NCBI GenBank assembly: GCA_026416815.1
Contig: JAOAEJ010000002.1
Span: 1 to 34,313 of the forward strand
Direction: 5' to 3'
Source: Clostridia bacterium
GTDB lineage: Bacteria > Bacillota > Clostridia > Acetivibrionales > DSM-2933
Length of the DNA: 34,313 nt
The notes beneath the pieces are model-generated. The model was not told the DNA's origin, ran no database searches, and was given only the letters and a program-made list of their open reading frames with translations. How positions within the stretch are numbered: the first letter of the stretch is position 1; each line of letters begins with the position of its first letter. The position numbers were made by a program, and so were the translations under genes. Of the stretch, positions 1-8,535 are shown in pieces.

Positions 1-54
1 ATCCTCTACTGTTGAACCATAAAGTGATTTAACCTCAACCATTTTTCTACTCAT
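1..54 (-). CDS. 5' end of an unidentified leftward gene (partial)
   Basis: An open frame runs leftward off the window edge from an ATG whose complement is at 52-54. The 18 visible codons read MSRKMVEVKSLYGSTVED. A strong ribosome binding site (GGGGGAG on the minus strand, complement near 62-68) stands at normal distance upstream of the ATG, so this start is credible. A second ATG at codon 5 has no such site. The gene is divergent from the papain-fold gene at 179. Eighteen residues are too few to name a family, and the product is unknown. Confidence 0.55.
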   Translation of the reverse strand, partial: MSRKMVEVKSLYGSTVED

Positions 55-113
55 TTTATACTCCCCCTTAGGCTTATATTATAAAGCCCTTTGGCAATTT
101 GGAGTACTGGTAA

Positions 114-143
114 TTGTTAGTTTTAGGGTGCGCTATCTATAGT
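114..143 (+). promoter_or_regulatory. possible promoter of the papain-fold gene
   Basis: TTGTTA (114-119) and TATAGT (138-143) are separated by 18 bp and lie just upstream of the gene starting at 179. Both boxes are imperfect matches to the sigma-A consensus. A separate short inverted repeat, GGCTT...AAGCC around 71-88, lies between the two divergent genes. Confidence 0.3.
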
Positions 144-178
144 GGACATGAAGTATAAAATTACTAGGAGTTGATAGT

Positions 179-1801
179 GTGAAAAAGGTAGTGCCGGAAG
201 TAAAACCAAATAAAGATAAGTATGAATTGGATAAAATTAATTGTTACGAAAAACCCGTAGGTATATTATTAGATAGCTATGCTACAAATTATTCCAATGT
301 TTTTTATATGTTTTTAAAACTATTCCAATCATATTATACACAAGAGTTTATTTGTAAAGAGGGTAATGCTGATTCAGACGGCTTTATATACGATGTTAAC
401 GAAATTTTTATATACGATATTAGATATGTTATCGAAAATAAATTAGGTTACAAATTTATTGAGAACTTAAGCAGCGAATCTGTTCATGAATTCATTAGAA
501 GACATATTGATTCCAAAACACCTGTGTTGGTAAACGGAAATCTAAGAGAGCTTTTCTACACTCCATACTACAAAACATCCGATTGGGCTCATCTTTTTCT
601 TATAACAGGATATGATGACGAAAAAGAGATATACTTCACTATGGATGAATGCCAAAAAAGGAGTGCTGGCTATGAGGAGTTTGCGATAGAATTCAGTGTG
701 ATGGAGAAGATGTATAAATCTTATCAAAACATATATAATTCTAAGGGAATGTACTACATTGAAATTGATAGCAACAATAAAGGTCTTAAAATATTAGATT
801 TACTTATTGACTGTATAAATGTTTTAGTCTGTAGTATTGGAAAGCTTCCATTTAAAGAAGCTGATATCATATCGTACATACTTAAACTTATAAGCCAAGG
901 AAGTTATAAAGAAGGAATTCGTTTTTGTTCGATTCTTAATCGCAATATAAATTATAAGTATGTTCTATATAACGAATTAACCTACATAGTAAGTATGTTT
1001 ATTAAGGATAAAGAATTTATTGATAGATTAGAGCAGCAAAGAGCGTTGTTAATTGAACGGTGGAATCATGTTGCAAATATATGCACTATAGATTGTTTTA
1101 GACATAAGTCCTTTGATGTTAGAAAAAAAGTTTCTATAGCGAGCCAATCAGAAGAAGATATGAAGAATTGTCTTTTAGATATTAAGCGTTTGTTGAATGA
1201 TAAATACCTGGAAAAAAGTCATAAAACTGAATATGATATGCGGTTATTTGAGAATAATGAAGATAAAATCATTACTACAGATAAGCTGAATTATCTTTTT
1301 GATTTTAATACAGGAAAGTTATATAATTCATGGCTTGACGATGATGCACCGAGAGTTTTTCTCAATAGTATGAATAGTTCAGTAAACGGTTTCCAATTCA
1401 AGACTCATATGAAAATAGAACCCTATAGTGGTCAATTAATGTTCCATAGTGGTATAGTATTTCGAACACATGATGGTAAATTATACTTCTGGGGCAATTA
1501 CTGTGGTGAGTATTTGTTGTTAGAAAGGATAGGTGAAGTTTCAACTTTAGAGCGTGTGCATTTAGAAGGTAATAATGTTATATTACAAATAAGCAAAAAA
1601 GAAAATACCTATGTTTTTGAATATTCTTTTGATAGTGACAAAGAAATGTGCACTGCTTATACGATAGATAATATTAAAGATATGTGTCAAATTGGCATAG
1701 GGTGTAAGACTTGGAGTAATTATGGAAGGTTAAAAATTGAATTTATAGACAACAAAATTATTAGCGAACAGTGTGAAAGCCAGTCTATTAAAGTTTTATA
1801 A
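179..1801 (+). CDS. BtrH_N/C39-like papain-fold protein with C-terminal jelly-roll domain
   Basis: The protein has 540 residues. The GTG start is chosen because AGGAG (166-170) stands 8 nt upstream and an earlier ATG at 148 runs into a stop. Residues about 20-195 look like the BtrH N-terminal / peptidase C39-like fold: a Cys early in the domain (NCYEKPVGILL, C22), then a late PVLVNGN strand, and AHLFLITGYDDE with H138 and D146/D147 placed like a papain-type Cys-His-Asp set. The middle is helical and unassigned. Residues about 365-530 (FHSGIVFRTHDGKLYFWGNY and following) resemble a DUF1349/concanavalin-like beta-sandwich. There is no signal peptide or membrane segment. BtrH itself is an acyl-transferring enzyme of butirosin synthesis, and relatives often sit in nonribosomal peptide or polyketide gene clusters. 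Here the relevant neighbours, if any, are beyond the left edge. The fold assignment is moderate and the reaction is unknown. Confidence 0.5.
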   Translation: MKKVVPEVKPNKDKYELDKINCYEKPVGILLDSYATNYSNVFYMFLKLFQSYYTQEFICKEGNADSDGFIYDVNEIFIYDIRYVIENKLGYKFIENLSSESVHEFIRRHIDSKTPVLVNGNLRELFYTPYYKTSDWAHLFLITGYDDEKEIYFTMDECQKRSAGYEEFAIEFSVMEKMYKSYQNIYNSKGMYYIEIDSNNKGLKILDLLIDCINVLVCSIGKLPFKEADIISYILKLISQGSYKEGIRFCSILNRNINYKYVLYNELTYIVSMFIKDKEFIDRLEQQRALLIERWNHVANICTIDCFRHKSFDVRKKVSIASQSEEDMKNCLLDIKRLLNDKYLEKSHKTEYDMRLFENNEDKIITTDKLNYLFDFNTGKLYNSWLDDDAPRVFLNSMNSSVNGFQFKTHMKIEPYSGQLMFHSGIVFRTHDGKLYFWGNYCGEYLLLERIGEVSTLERVHLEGNNVILQISKKENTYVFEYSFDSDKEMCTAYTIDNIKDMCQIGIGCKTWSNYGRLKIEFIDNKIISEQCESQSIKVL

Positions 1802-1846
1802 ATATAATTAATTCATTTCATAACAACAAAGAAACTGCCCATACAG

Positions 1847-1889
1847 GCCTCCATATCCAGAGAAAATGAGCTGGATAATGGAGGCTTTT
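1847..1889 (+). terminator. rho-independent terminator of the papain-fold gene
   Basis: A 14-bp stem, GCCTCCATATCCAG (1847-1860) against CTGGATAATGGAGGC (1871-1885) with one bulged base, closes a 10-nt loop and is followed by TTTT. It begins 45 nt after the stop codon at 1801. Confidence 0.85.
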
Positions 1890-2162
1890 CTGTGGTAAAA
1901 TATATTAATAAAGTACTGCACGTAAATTGAATTCATATTCACTATTATCTATATGAACAAAATTCAATAAATTGCGCCTATAGACCTATATTAATAGTGC
2001 TAATTACCTATAAAAATTCATTAATAACATAACTTTTATTTATACTATTTATATGATAAAATAATTATAGTTTTCGACAAATTATTTGTAGACGATTTTT
2101 AACAACAATAAGATATAATATAATTAGCCGACATAATTACTGAGGGTTCTTGGGGGAATAAA
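1890..2162. other. AT-rich spacer before the c-di-GMP gene
   Basis: Together with the terminator just before it, this makes 361 bases without a gene. A perfect TATAAT occurs at 2114-2119, about 45 nt before the next start codon, and could be the -10 box of the following gene. The hexamer 17 bp upstream (GACGAT) is not a convincing -35 box. No reading frame with a ribosome binding site and no riboswitch core was recognised. Confidence 0.4.
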
Positions 2163-5100
2163 GTGAAAAATACATTTTTAGATAAAGGGTCACAATCTGA
2201 GCCTAATAAGAAACCATTTGGGACATCAAGAAATATTAGAGTAAAGCTTATTAGTGCCTTTTTGCTTATAGTACTAATACCTATGCTTATTGTTACAATT
2301 TACTCTACAATTTCTATGATGGAAAGATCAAAGCAAGAAATCATTTCAAGGATAAAAAGCAATGGTGTCGGTGCTGCTGCCATACTCAATTCCGAAGTTA
2401 AGAAGTATGAAATTATGTGTATGAACCTGGTGAACGATAATGTAGTCAGGATGACTATGCAATACGGAGTGCCAAGTCAGTTGTATGAGTATGGAGGTAA
2501 GTTGGCAAAAAAACATACCGACATTGACGAGTTAGCTATATGTTTTGCTGATGGAACTAAAATTTTTTCCAAAACAGGTGAATTTGATAACATAATAAAA
2601 AAGGTACTGACAACTAAAAAACCAGAAAATGGTATTATATATAGTAATGGATTAAAGATAATTTCAGCCAACTTAATAATGGGGACTGATTCACAAAATG
2701 ACGACGGTATATTAGGGGTAATACTTATTTCTCATAAATTAAACGATGATAAGCGCCTGTTTAAGGATATAGGTGTAAAGCTTAATACATATGCTATGTT
2801 ATATGAAAATAATTCTCTTGTTACCATGGTTGACCCAAACGGGGATGACATCACTATAGTTGATGAAGATAAAAAAATAAATACTAAGAACTATATGGCC
2901 TATGAAAGTTATGTATCCGAAAATAAAGTAAGTATAGCAAACGAAAATTATTTTATTTATTACAAAACAATTAAAGATCTCAATGGCAATCCCGTTGGTA
3001 CTATTGCTGTAGCTGAAAATGACGGAGAACTGAAAAAGAAAGTTATAATAACTATTGCAGGCATGGGCCTCATTTTTCTATTCTTTGTAGTACTTGCGGT
3101 ATGGGCAGCAATTATTGCTTCAAACAGATTCACAAGACCTATATTTAGCTTGGCAAATCTAATGAAAAAAGTGGAGAGCGGAGTACTTAATATTAGGTCG
3201 GATTTTAATTCCAATGATGAAATCGGTATGCTGCACCATAGTTTTAATAACATGGTAGATGAACTTGCAGCTAGTGAAGATAGGTTGGACAGGGCCCAAA
3301 GTATTGCCCATGTAGGAAATTGGGAGTTGGATATAAACAGTAAAACTATTTGGGGAACTAAAGAAACATTCAGGTTGCTTGGTATTCAGGTCTCACTGCC
3401 TTATATAACTTTAGATAGTTTATTAAATCTTGTTCATATTGAAGATAGAAAAATTGTAAACGAATTGATCTCTAGTCTGACTTCCAACGAAATGAGTCTT
3501 GAAGAAGAGTTCAGAATTGTTAGGGGGGATGGGAAAGAAAGGTTTATATACGTCATTGCAGTAGTAGTTAACAGGAATGAAAAAAACGGTTGTAATAAAA
3601 TCCTTGGTGTTTTTCAGGATATTACCGAGAAAAAGCATAGTGAAATAGAGTTGAAAAAGAGTCATGAAGAACTTACTGCCCTTTATGAGCAGCTTACTGC
3701 TTCCGAGGAAGAACTCCAGGCGCAGTTTGATGAGCTTCAGATCCAAAAGAGTGCACTTGAAGTCAGCCAGGAGAAATATAGGATATTGGTAGACAATATC
3801 TCGGACTTTATCTATAGCTATGATACCGACTGCTTATTTACAGCGGCTAATAAAAGCTTCTGCTCATCCATGGGATTATACAGTGATGACGTAATAGGGA
3901 AAAGCCATGCAGATATCGGATTCCCTCACGAATATATAGAGCAGTGGAAGCAGTTGCACGAGAAGGTTATAAGTGAGCGCAATACTGTTAATGGCGAAAT
4001 TACTATAAAATTTGCTGACGATACTACATTTTTTTACGATGTAACACTATGTCCATTATTTAATGCAAGGAAGCAAATTACGGGAATTACTGTTGCATGC
4101 CATGACATAAGCGAAATTAAAAATACCGAAAAGAAGATAAGATACCTGGCGTATTATGATTCTCTAACCAGTTTGCCAAACAGAGTTCTCTTTACCAATA
4201 GGTTGAATGCCGCTATGGCAAAGGCTGATGCCAACGGAAGCAAATGTGCAGTTATGTTTCTTGATATGGACAACTTTAAAAAGATTAATGATACTATGGG
4301 GCATACAACCGGTGATGAATTATTAAAAAAGGTTGCAGATACCTTAGGTATGTGTATAAAGGGTAGAGGAACAGCGTCAAGGTTTGGTGGGGACGAGTTT
4401 TTATTACTGCTTAATGAAGTAGAGTCATTAAGTTATATACAAGATTTTGTATTAAGGCTTTTGAAAATTTTTGAAAATCCTTGGAGTATCAAAAACAATG
4501 AGTTTTACGTTACTATGAGTATAGGAGTTGCCATTTACCCTGACGACGGAACAAACTATGAAGATCTGTTGAAAAATGTAGATACAGCTATGTATACGGC
4601 AAAATCTCTTGGAAAAAACAATTACCAGTTCTATAATCCTTCTATGAATGAGATGGCGTTACAAAAGCTAAACATCGAAAAAGGTTTGAGAAGTGCTTTA
4701 AAAAATAACGAATTTACAGTTTATTTTCAGCCTCAGGTGGATGTAAAAACATCCAGGTTAAGGGGATTTGAGACACTTATTCGATGGAAGAGTCCCGAAA
4801 TGGGTATGGTTTCTCCCGCTAATTTCATACCTGTCGCTGAAGACGTAGGCTTAGTTATACCTATAGGTGACTGGGTTTTAAAGATGTCGTGCATGCAGAA
4901 TAAAAAATGGCAGGACGAAGGGTATGAACCGGTAATTATTTGTGTAAATGTTTCAGCTAGACAGTTAAAGCAGCCTGATTTTGTTGAAAAAGTTAAAAAT
5001 ACGCTTCAAGAAACTCAGCTTGATCCTAAATACCTGGAAATAGAAATAACCGAAAGTATGTTAATGGAATCTTTTGATATAGCAATAAAGGCATTGGACG

Positions 5101-5450
5101 AGTTGAGGGCACTTGGTATAAATATTGCGCTTGACGACTTCGGTACGGGTTATTCGTCACTAAACTATCTGAAACAATTGCCAATAAATACGCTTAAAAT
5201 TGATAAAGCTTTTGTTAATGACTTAAATAGAAATTCTGTGGAGAGAAACATAATAGATTTGATTATATCCTTGGTACATAAAATGAATATTGAGGTTGTT
5301 GCAGAAGGAGTAGAGAATAGGGAACAGCTTCAGTACCTCGTGAAATGCGGTTGTGATATTATACAAGGGCATTTGCTCAGTAGGGCGTTACCGGCAAGCG
5401 ATGTTACACACATGGTAAAAAATAACGTGATTAATCTTGATGAATTATAG
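2163..5450 (+). CDS. membrane sensor PAS-GGDEF-EAL protein (c-di-GMP turnover)
   Basis: The protein has 1095 residues and a GTG start with GGGGGA (2152-2157) upstream. Order of parts: TM1 about 27-50; an extracytoplasmic sensor region of about 240 residues; TM2 about 294-317; HAMP to about 370; a PAS/PAC domain about 378-490; a Glu-rich coiled coil about 495-540; a second PAS about 540-655; GGDEF about 660-820; EAL about 835-1085. The cyclase signature GGDEF is intact at 742-746. The RxxD product-inhibition site that should lie five residues before it reads KGRG, so feedback inhibition is probably absent. The phosphodiesterase signature is ETL (870-872), which keeps the catalytic Glu, and EITES, DDFGTGYSSL, KIDKAFV and EVVAEGVE are all present. 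Both activities are therefore plausible and the net direction cannot be read from sequence. It is monocistronic and has no nearby motility operon. Confidence 0.93.
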   Translation: MKNTFLDKGSQSEPNKKPFGTSRNIRVKLISAFLLIVLIPMLIVTIYSTISMMERSKQEIISRIKSNGVGAAAILNSEVKKYEIMCMNLVNDNVVRMTMQYGVPSQLYEYGGKLAKKHTDIDELAICFADGTKIFSKTGEFDNIIKKVLTTKKPENGIIYSNGLKIISANLIMGTDSQNDDGILGVILISHKLNDDKRLFKDIGVKLNTYAMLYENNSLVTMVDPNGDDITIVDEDKKINTKNYMAYESYVSENKVSIANENYFIYYKTIKDLNGNPVGTIAVAENDGELKKKVIITIAGMGLIFLFFVVLAVWAAIIASNRFTRPIFSLANLMKKVESGVLNIRSDFNSNDEIGMLHHSFNNMVDELAASEDRLDRAQSIAHVGNWELDINSKTIWGTKETFRLLGIQVSLPYITLDSLLNLVHIEDRKIVNELISSLTSNEMSLEEEFRIVRGDGKERFIYVIAVVVNRNEKNGCNKILGVFQDITEKKHSEIELKKSHEELTALYEQLTASEEELQAQFDELQIQKSALEVSQEKYRILVDNISDFIYSYDTDCLFTAANKSFCSSMGLYSDDVIGKSHADIGFPHEYIEQWKQLHEKVISERNTVNGEITIKFADDTTFFYDVTLCPLFNARKQITGITVACHDISEIKNTEKKIRYLAYYDSLTSLPNRVLFTNRLNAAMAKADANGSKCAVMFLDMDNFKKINDTMGHTTGDELLKKVADTLGMCIKGRGTASRFGGDEFLLLLNEVESLSYIQDFVLRLLKIFENPWSIKNNEFYVTMSIGVAIYPDDGTNYEDLLKNVDTAMYTAKSLGKNNYQFYNPSMNEMALQKLNIEKGLRSALKNNEFTVYFQPQVDVKTSRLRGFETLIRWKSPEMGMVSPANFIPVAEDVGLVIPIGDWVLKMSCMQNKKWQDEGYEPVIICVNVSARQLKQPDFVEKVKNTLQETQLDPKYLEIEITESMLMESFDIAIKALDELRALGINIALDDFGTGYSSLNYLKQLPINTLKIDKAFVNDLNRNSVERNIIDLIISLVHKMNIEVVAEGVENREQLQYLVKCGCDIIQGHLLSRALPASDVTHMVKNNVINLDEL

Positions 5451-5468
5451 AAGGTTAGCTGTAAGTTT

Positions 5469-5530
5469 AGTGACTTCCAGTTAGGAAATGAAATGTAGTA
5501 AGTACGATTTACCTAACTGGATAAATCACT
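5469..5530 (+). repeat. hairpin element A (AGTGA...TCACT family)
   Basis: The arms AGTGACTTCCAGTTAGG and CCTAACTGGATAAATCACT pair with a small internal asymmetry. Inside is a weaker AAAT/ATTT step and an open loop. It starts 18 nt after the stop of the c-di-GMP gene. Its arms resemble the elements at 22393-22455 and 24557-24613. The lack of a T-run makes a classic terminator unlikely. Confidence 0.5.
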
Positions 5531-5535
5531 TTTAG

Positions 5536-5665
5536 AGTTATATAAATTGCGACAATGATATTACAAGGAAAAATTTGACTATCGCAATATAACTTAAGGT
5601 AACAAATTGCAAAAAAGATTTAAGGAGAACTTCGTTGTAGATTCTTTTTTGCAATTTATATAACT
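5536..5665. repeat. 130-bp element with 15-bp perfect terminal inverted repeats
   Basis: AGTTATATAAATTGC (5536-5550) is perfectly inverted at 5651-5665. Inside are two competing pairings. The left end can pair with TCGCAATATAACT (near 5582-5595). A second perfect 15-bp pair, AAATTGCAAAAAAGA / TCTTTTTTGCAATTT, forms the right half. It has no coding frame. It could be a small non-autonomous (MITE-like) element or a structured RNA. No convincing target-site duplication was seen. Confidence 0.45.
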
Positions 5666-5717
5666 ATTCATATGAAAAATACTTCTTCGTAAATAGAATA
5701 TATTCCTCAACTCTAAG

Positions 5718-5768
5718 CCCCAAACATGCTTTTTTATAATAAGTTGACTATGTTTGGGGTGAGTTTTT
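5718..5768. terminator. hairpin between convergent genes, possible terminator
   Basis: CCCCAAACAT (5718-5727) pairs perfectly with ATGTTTGGGG (5750-5759) across a 22-nt loop, and TTTTT follows at 5764-5768 on the plus strand. It lies 30 nt beyond the adhE stop codon, so it may end adhE transcription too, although the minus-strand side has no U-tract. Confidence 0.45.
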
Positions 5769-5798
5769 ACTAGTTATCCAGCCGAAAGTATAAAAGAC

Positions 5799-8369
5799 TT
5801 ATCTACCTTCATATGCTTTCCAATATACTTCCTTTAATTCGTCTACTAAAGGCATCCTTGGGTTGGTGCCGGTACACTGGTCAGCAAAGGCATTATTAGC
5901 CATATAGTCAATATTCCTTTCCATATCTTCTTTTTTGACACCTGCGTCTTTTAGAGATAATGGGATATCTACATCTCTCATAAGTCTACGGATAGCCTCA
6001 ATTAATGAGTTAACTCCATCTTCTGTAGAATTTGCATTAAGCCCCAGCGATCTCGCGATTTCTGAGTATCTTTCGTTTGCATGAGGGTACTCATATTTTG
6101 GATAAGCTATAAACTTTGTGGGCTTGCTTGCGTTATATTCAATTACGTAAGGTAGAATTATTGCATTTCCTCTTCCATGGGGTATATTAAATGTAGCTCC
6201 GAGGTTGTGGGCCATACTGTGATTGATACCCAGGAATGAGTTGGTAAATGCCATACCTGCCATAGTTGAAGCATTAGCCATCTTTTCCCTTGCTTCCTTA
6301 TCATCAGGGTTCCTATAAGCACGGGGAAGGTAAGTAAATACCTGCTGTATAGCTTTTAAAGACAGAGCATCGGTATAATCGGATGCCATAACCGATACGT
6401 AGGCTTCTATTGAGTGAGTCAATACGTCCATGCCAGTATCGGCTGTTACCGACCTTGGTACAGTATAAGTAAGCTCAGGATCTATAATTGCTATGTCTGG
6501 TGTTAGCTCATAATCAGCAAGAGGATATTTTATACCCTTTATCTTATCGGTAATTACAGCGAAAGCCGTTACTTCCGAACCGGTTCCTGCTGTAGTAGGT
6601 ATCGCAACAAAGCGTGCCTTTTTTCCAAGATCGGGATATCTTACCGCCCTTTTTCTGATATCCATAAACTTTAATCTGAGCATCTCAAACTCAGTATGGG
6701 GATACTCGTAGAAAAGCCACATACCTTTTGCAGCATCGATGGGTGAACCTCCGCCAAAAGCGATAATGATATCGGGGTTAAACTTATTCATTTCTCTAAC
6801 ACCCTTAAACACCGTTTCTACCGATGGGTCAGGCTCTACATCATCAAATATCTCATATTTTATATCAGCTTTTTCCAGGTAAAAGAGTGCTTTATTGATT
6901 AGGCCTAATTTGACCATTGAACGGTCGGTTACTATAAAAGCCTTCTTGCCTTTCAGTTTGGCCAGATATTGTAGTGAACCGGCCTCAAAGTATATTTTGG
7001 GAGGAATTTTAAACCATTTCATATTAATCGTCCTTTTTGCAACTCTTTTCAAATTAATCAAATTTGATGTACTGACATTTGCAGTAGTAGAATTTTTACC
7101 CATTGTACCGCAGCCAAGGGTCAGAGATGGCCTATAGTTATTATATAGATCTCCTATCGCTCCCTGGGATGATGGTGAGTTTACTATAAGTCTTCCGGTA
7201 CGTACCTTTGTGCTGAATTCGCGGATTACGTCATCATTTTCAGAGTGAATGACTGCAGAATGGCCCAAGCCCCCAAACTCAGTCATTTCTTCACATTTTC
7301 TTATACCGCCCTTATAGTCGTCTACAACATAAAATGCCAGTACGGGGCTGAGCTTTTCTCGCGAAAGGGGATACTCATGGCCAATACCTTCTAACTGTGC
7401 AACAAGGATTTTGGTATCTCTAGGTACTGTAAAACCTGTCATTTCTGCTATTTTATAAGCAGGTTGCCCAACTATCTGAGGGTTCATAGCACACTTTTCT
7501 TCATCAATTGCAGTAGATTCCAAGGCTTTGATTTCATCAGGGTTTAAGAAATAACACCCCATATCCTTCATAATAGTTATAACCTCTTCAGCAATATCCC
7601 TATCTACTATTAAAGCTTGCTCCGAGGCACATATAACACCATTGTCAAAGGTTTTACTAAGAATCAGGTCGGACACTGCCCTTTTAACATTAGCACTTTT
7701 TTCGATATAACACGGAACATTACCGGGGCCGACCCCAAGTGCGGGTTTCCCCGTACTGTATGCAGCCTGTACCATGCCCGCGCCTCCTGTTGCAAGCACC
7801 ATCGAAACATCGGAATGGTTCATGAGCAACTTTGTTGCCTCAACCGAAGGAGTATCTATCCACTGGATGCAATATCTTGGAGCACCTGCTTTAACTGCGG
7901 CATCACGCATTACTTCAGCAGCTCTTGCTGAACATGATTGTGCTTTGGGATGGAAGCTGAAAATTATTGGGTTTCTAGTTTTTACTGCAATAAGACACTT
8001 AAACATTACTGTAGAGGTTGGATTAGTTACTGGTGTAACTCCTGCCACAACTCCTACGGGTTCCGCTACCTCAAAGTAGTTTTCGTCTTCATTGTCGCTG
8101 ACAATACCAACTGTTTTATCGTATTTAATACTATGGTAAACATATTCGGTTGCGAACAGGTTTTTTATAACCTTGTCCTCATATATACCCATTTTAGTTT
8201 CTTCAACAGCCATCTTAGCCAGCTCCATATGCTTATCAATACCTGCAAAAGTCATCGCCTTAACTATACGATCAATGGTTTCTTGGCCGAGTTCCTTATA
8301 CTCATCTTGAGCTTGCATAGCATTGGAGACAAGCCCATTTATTATTGCATAAACTTCTTCTCTTTCCAT
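5799..8369 (-). CDS. adhE: bifunctional acetaldehyde-CoA/alcohol dehydrogenase AdhE
   Basis: The protein has 856 residues, normal for AdhE. It converts acetyl-CoA to acetaldehyde and then to ethanol, using NADH twice, in the cytoplasm. Residues 1 to about 440 are the acylating aldehyde dehydrogenase, with catalytic C247 in DNGVICASEQ. Residues about 450-856 are the iron-dependent alcohol dehydrogenase: FGGGSPIDAAKG near 538-549, and metal ligands D648, H652, H717 and H731 in TADTGMDVLTHS and NHSMAHN...PHGRG. The start is the ATG complemented at 8367-8369, which has AAGGAGG just upstream. The frame is open for 17 more codons upstream, but these lack a ribosome binding site. A Rex-type operator lies about 75 bp upstream, so induction under high NADH is expected. 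The gene is divergent from a YdcZ-type gene. The assignment is firm. Confidence 0.97.
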   Translation of the reverse strand: MEREEVYAIINGLVSNAMQAQDEYKELGQETIDRIVKAMTFAGIDKHMELAKMAVEETKMGIYEDKVIKNLFATEYVYHSIKYDKTVGIVSDNEDENYFEVAEPVGVVAGVTPVTNPTSTVMFKCLIAVKTRNPIIFSFHPKAQSCSARAAEVMRDAAVKAGAPRYCIQWIDTPSVEATKLLMNHSDVSMVLATGGAGMVQAAYSTGKPALGVGPGNVPCYIEKSANVKRAVSDLILSKTFDNGVICASEQALIVDRDIAEEVITIMKDMGCYFLNPDEIKALESTAIDEEKCAMNPQIVGQPAYKIAEMTGFTVPRDTKILVAQLEGIGHEYPLSREKLSPVLAFYVVDDYKGGIRKCEEMTEFGGLGHSAVIHSENDDVIREFSTKVRTGRLIVNSPSSQGAIGDLYNNYRPSLTLGCGTMGKNSTTANVSTSNLINLKRVAKRTINMKWFKIPPKIYFEAGSLQYLAKLKGKKAFIVTDRSMVKLGLINKALFYLEKADIKYEIFDDVEPDPSVETVFKGVREMNKFNPDIIIAFGGGSPIDAAKGMWLFYEYPHTEFEMLRLKFMDIRKRAVRYPDLGKKARFVAIPTTAGTGSEVTAFAVITDKIKGIKYPLADYELTPDIAIIDPELTYTVPRSVTADTGMDVLTHSIEAYVSVMASDYTDALSLKAIQQVFTYLPRAYRNPDDKEAREKMANASTMAGMAFTNSFLGINHSMAHNLGATFNIPHGRGNAIILPYVIEYNASKPTKFIAYPKYEYPHANERYSEIARSLGLNANSTEDGVNSLIEAIRRLMRDVDIPLSLKDAGVKKEDMERNIDYMANNAFADQCTGTNPRMPLVDELKEVYWKAYEGR

Positions 8370-8444
8370 ACTAAACCTCCTTCTAAGTGATAAACAATCA
8401 ACATAATTATTATTACCCAAAGTTACTAAAAGATAAGAAGCATA

Positions 8445-8462
8445 TTGTTAATTTATTAACTA
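8445..8462. promoter_or_regulatory. Rex-type redox operator in the adhE promoter region
   Basis: TTGTTAATTTATTAACTA matches the clostridial Rex consensus TTGTTAANNNNTTAACAA at all but one defined position. It lies in the 166-bp divergent gap between adhE and the YdcZ-type gene. Rex is an NADH/NAD+ sensing repressor known to control fermentative genes such as adhE in Clostridia. Binding here is inferred. Confidence 0.7.
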
Positions 8463-8535
8463 AGTATAAATTTGTATGAAAATATCAAAAGTTAGTGTAA
8501 AATATATTTTAGTTTAACGGAGAGTGAGGTAGTGT

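Noticed and set aside
2074..2119. Complete promoter for the c-di-GMP gene using TCGACA as -35 box
   Set aside because: TCGACA (2074-2079) has no -10 box at 16-18 bp, and TATAAT (2114-2119) is 34 bp away from it.
1890..2162. c-di-GMP riboswitch near the GGDEF-EAL gene
   Set aside because: I looked for the conserved GEMM core segments in this spacer and elsewhere and saw none.
3423..3746. 107-codon minus-strand frame inside the PAS region of the c-di-GMP gene
   Set aside because: Antisense shadow of a continuous coding region with clear domains.
7617..8390. Overlapping plus-strand frames across the adhE gene
   Set aside because: They are antisense to a well-supported gene, have no ribosome binding site and show no recognisable protein pattern.
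8370..8420. Seventeen extra N-terminal codons for AdhE
   Set aside because: The frame is open, but AAGGAGG sits directly before the internal ATG at 8369, and the shorter form begins like other AdhE proteins.
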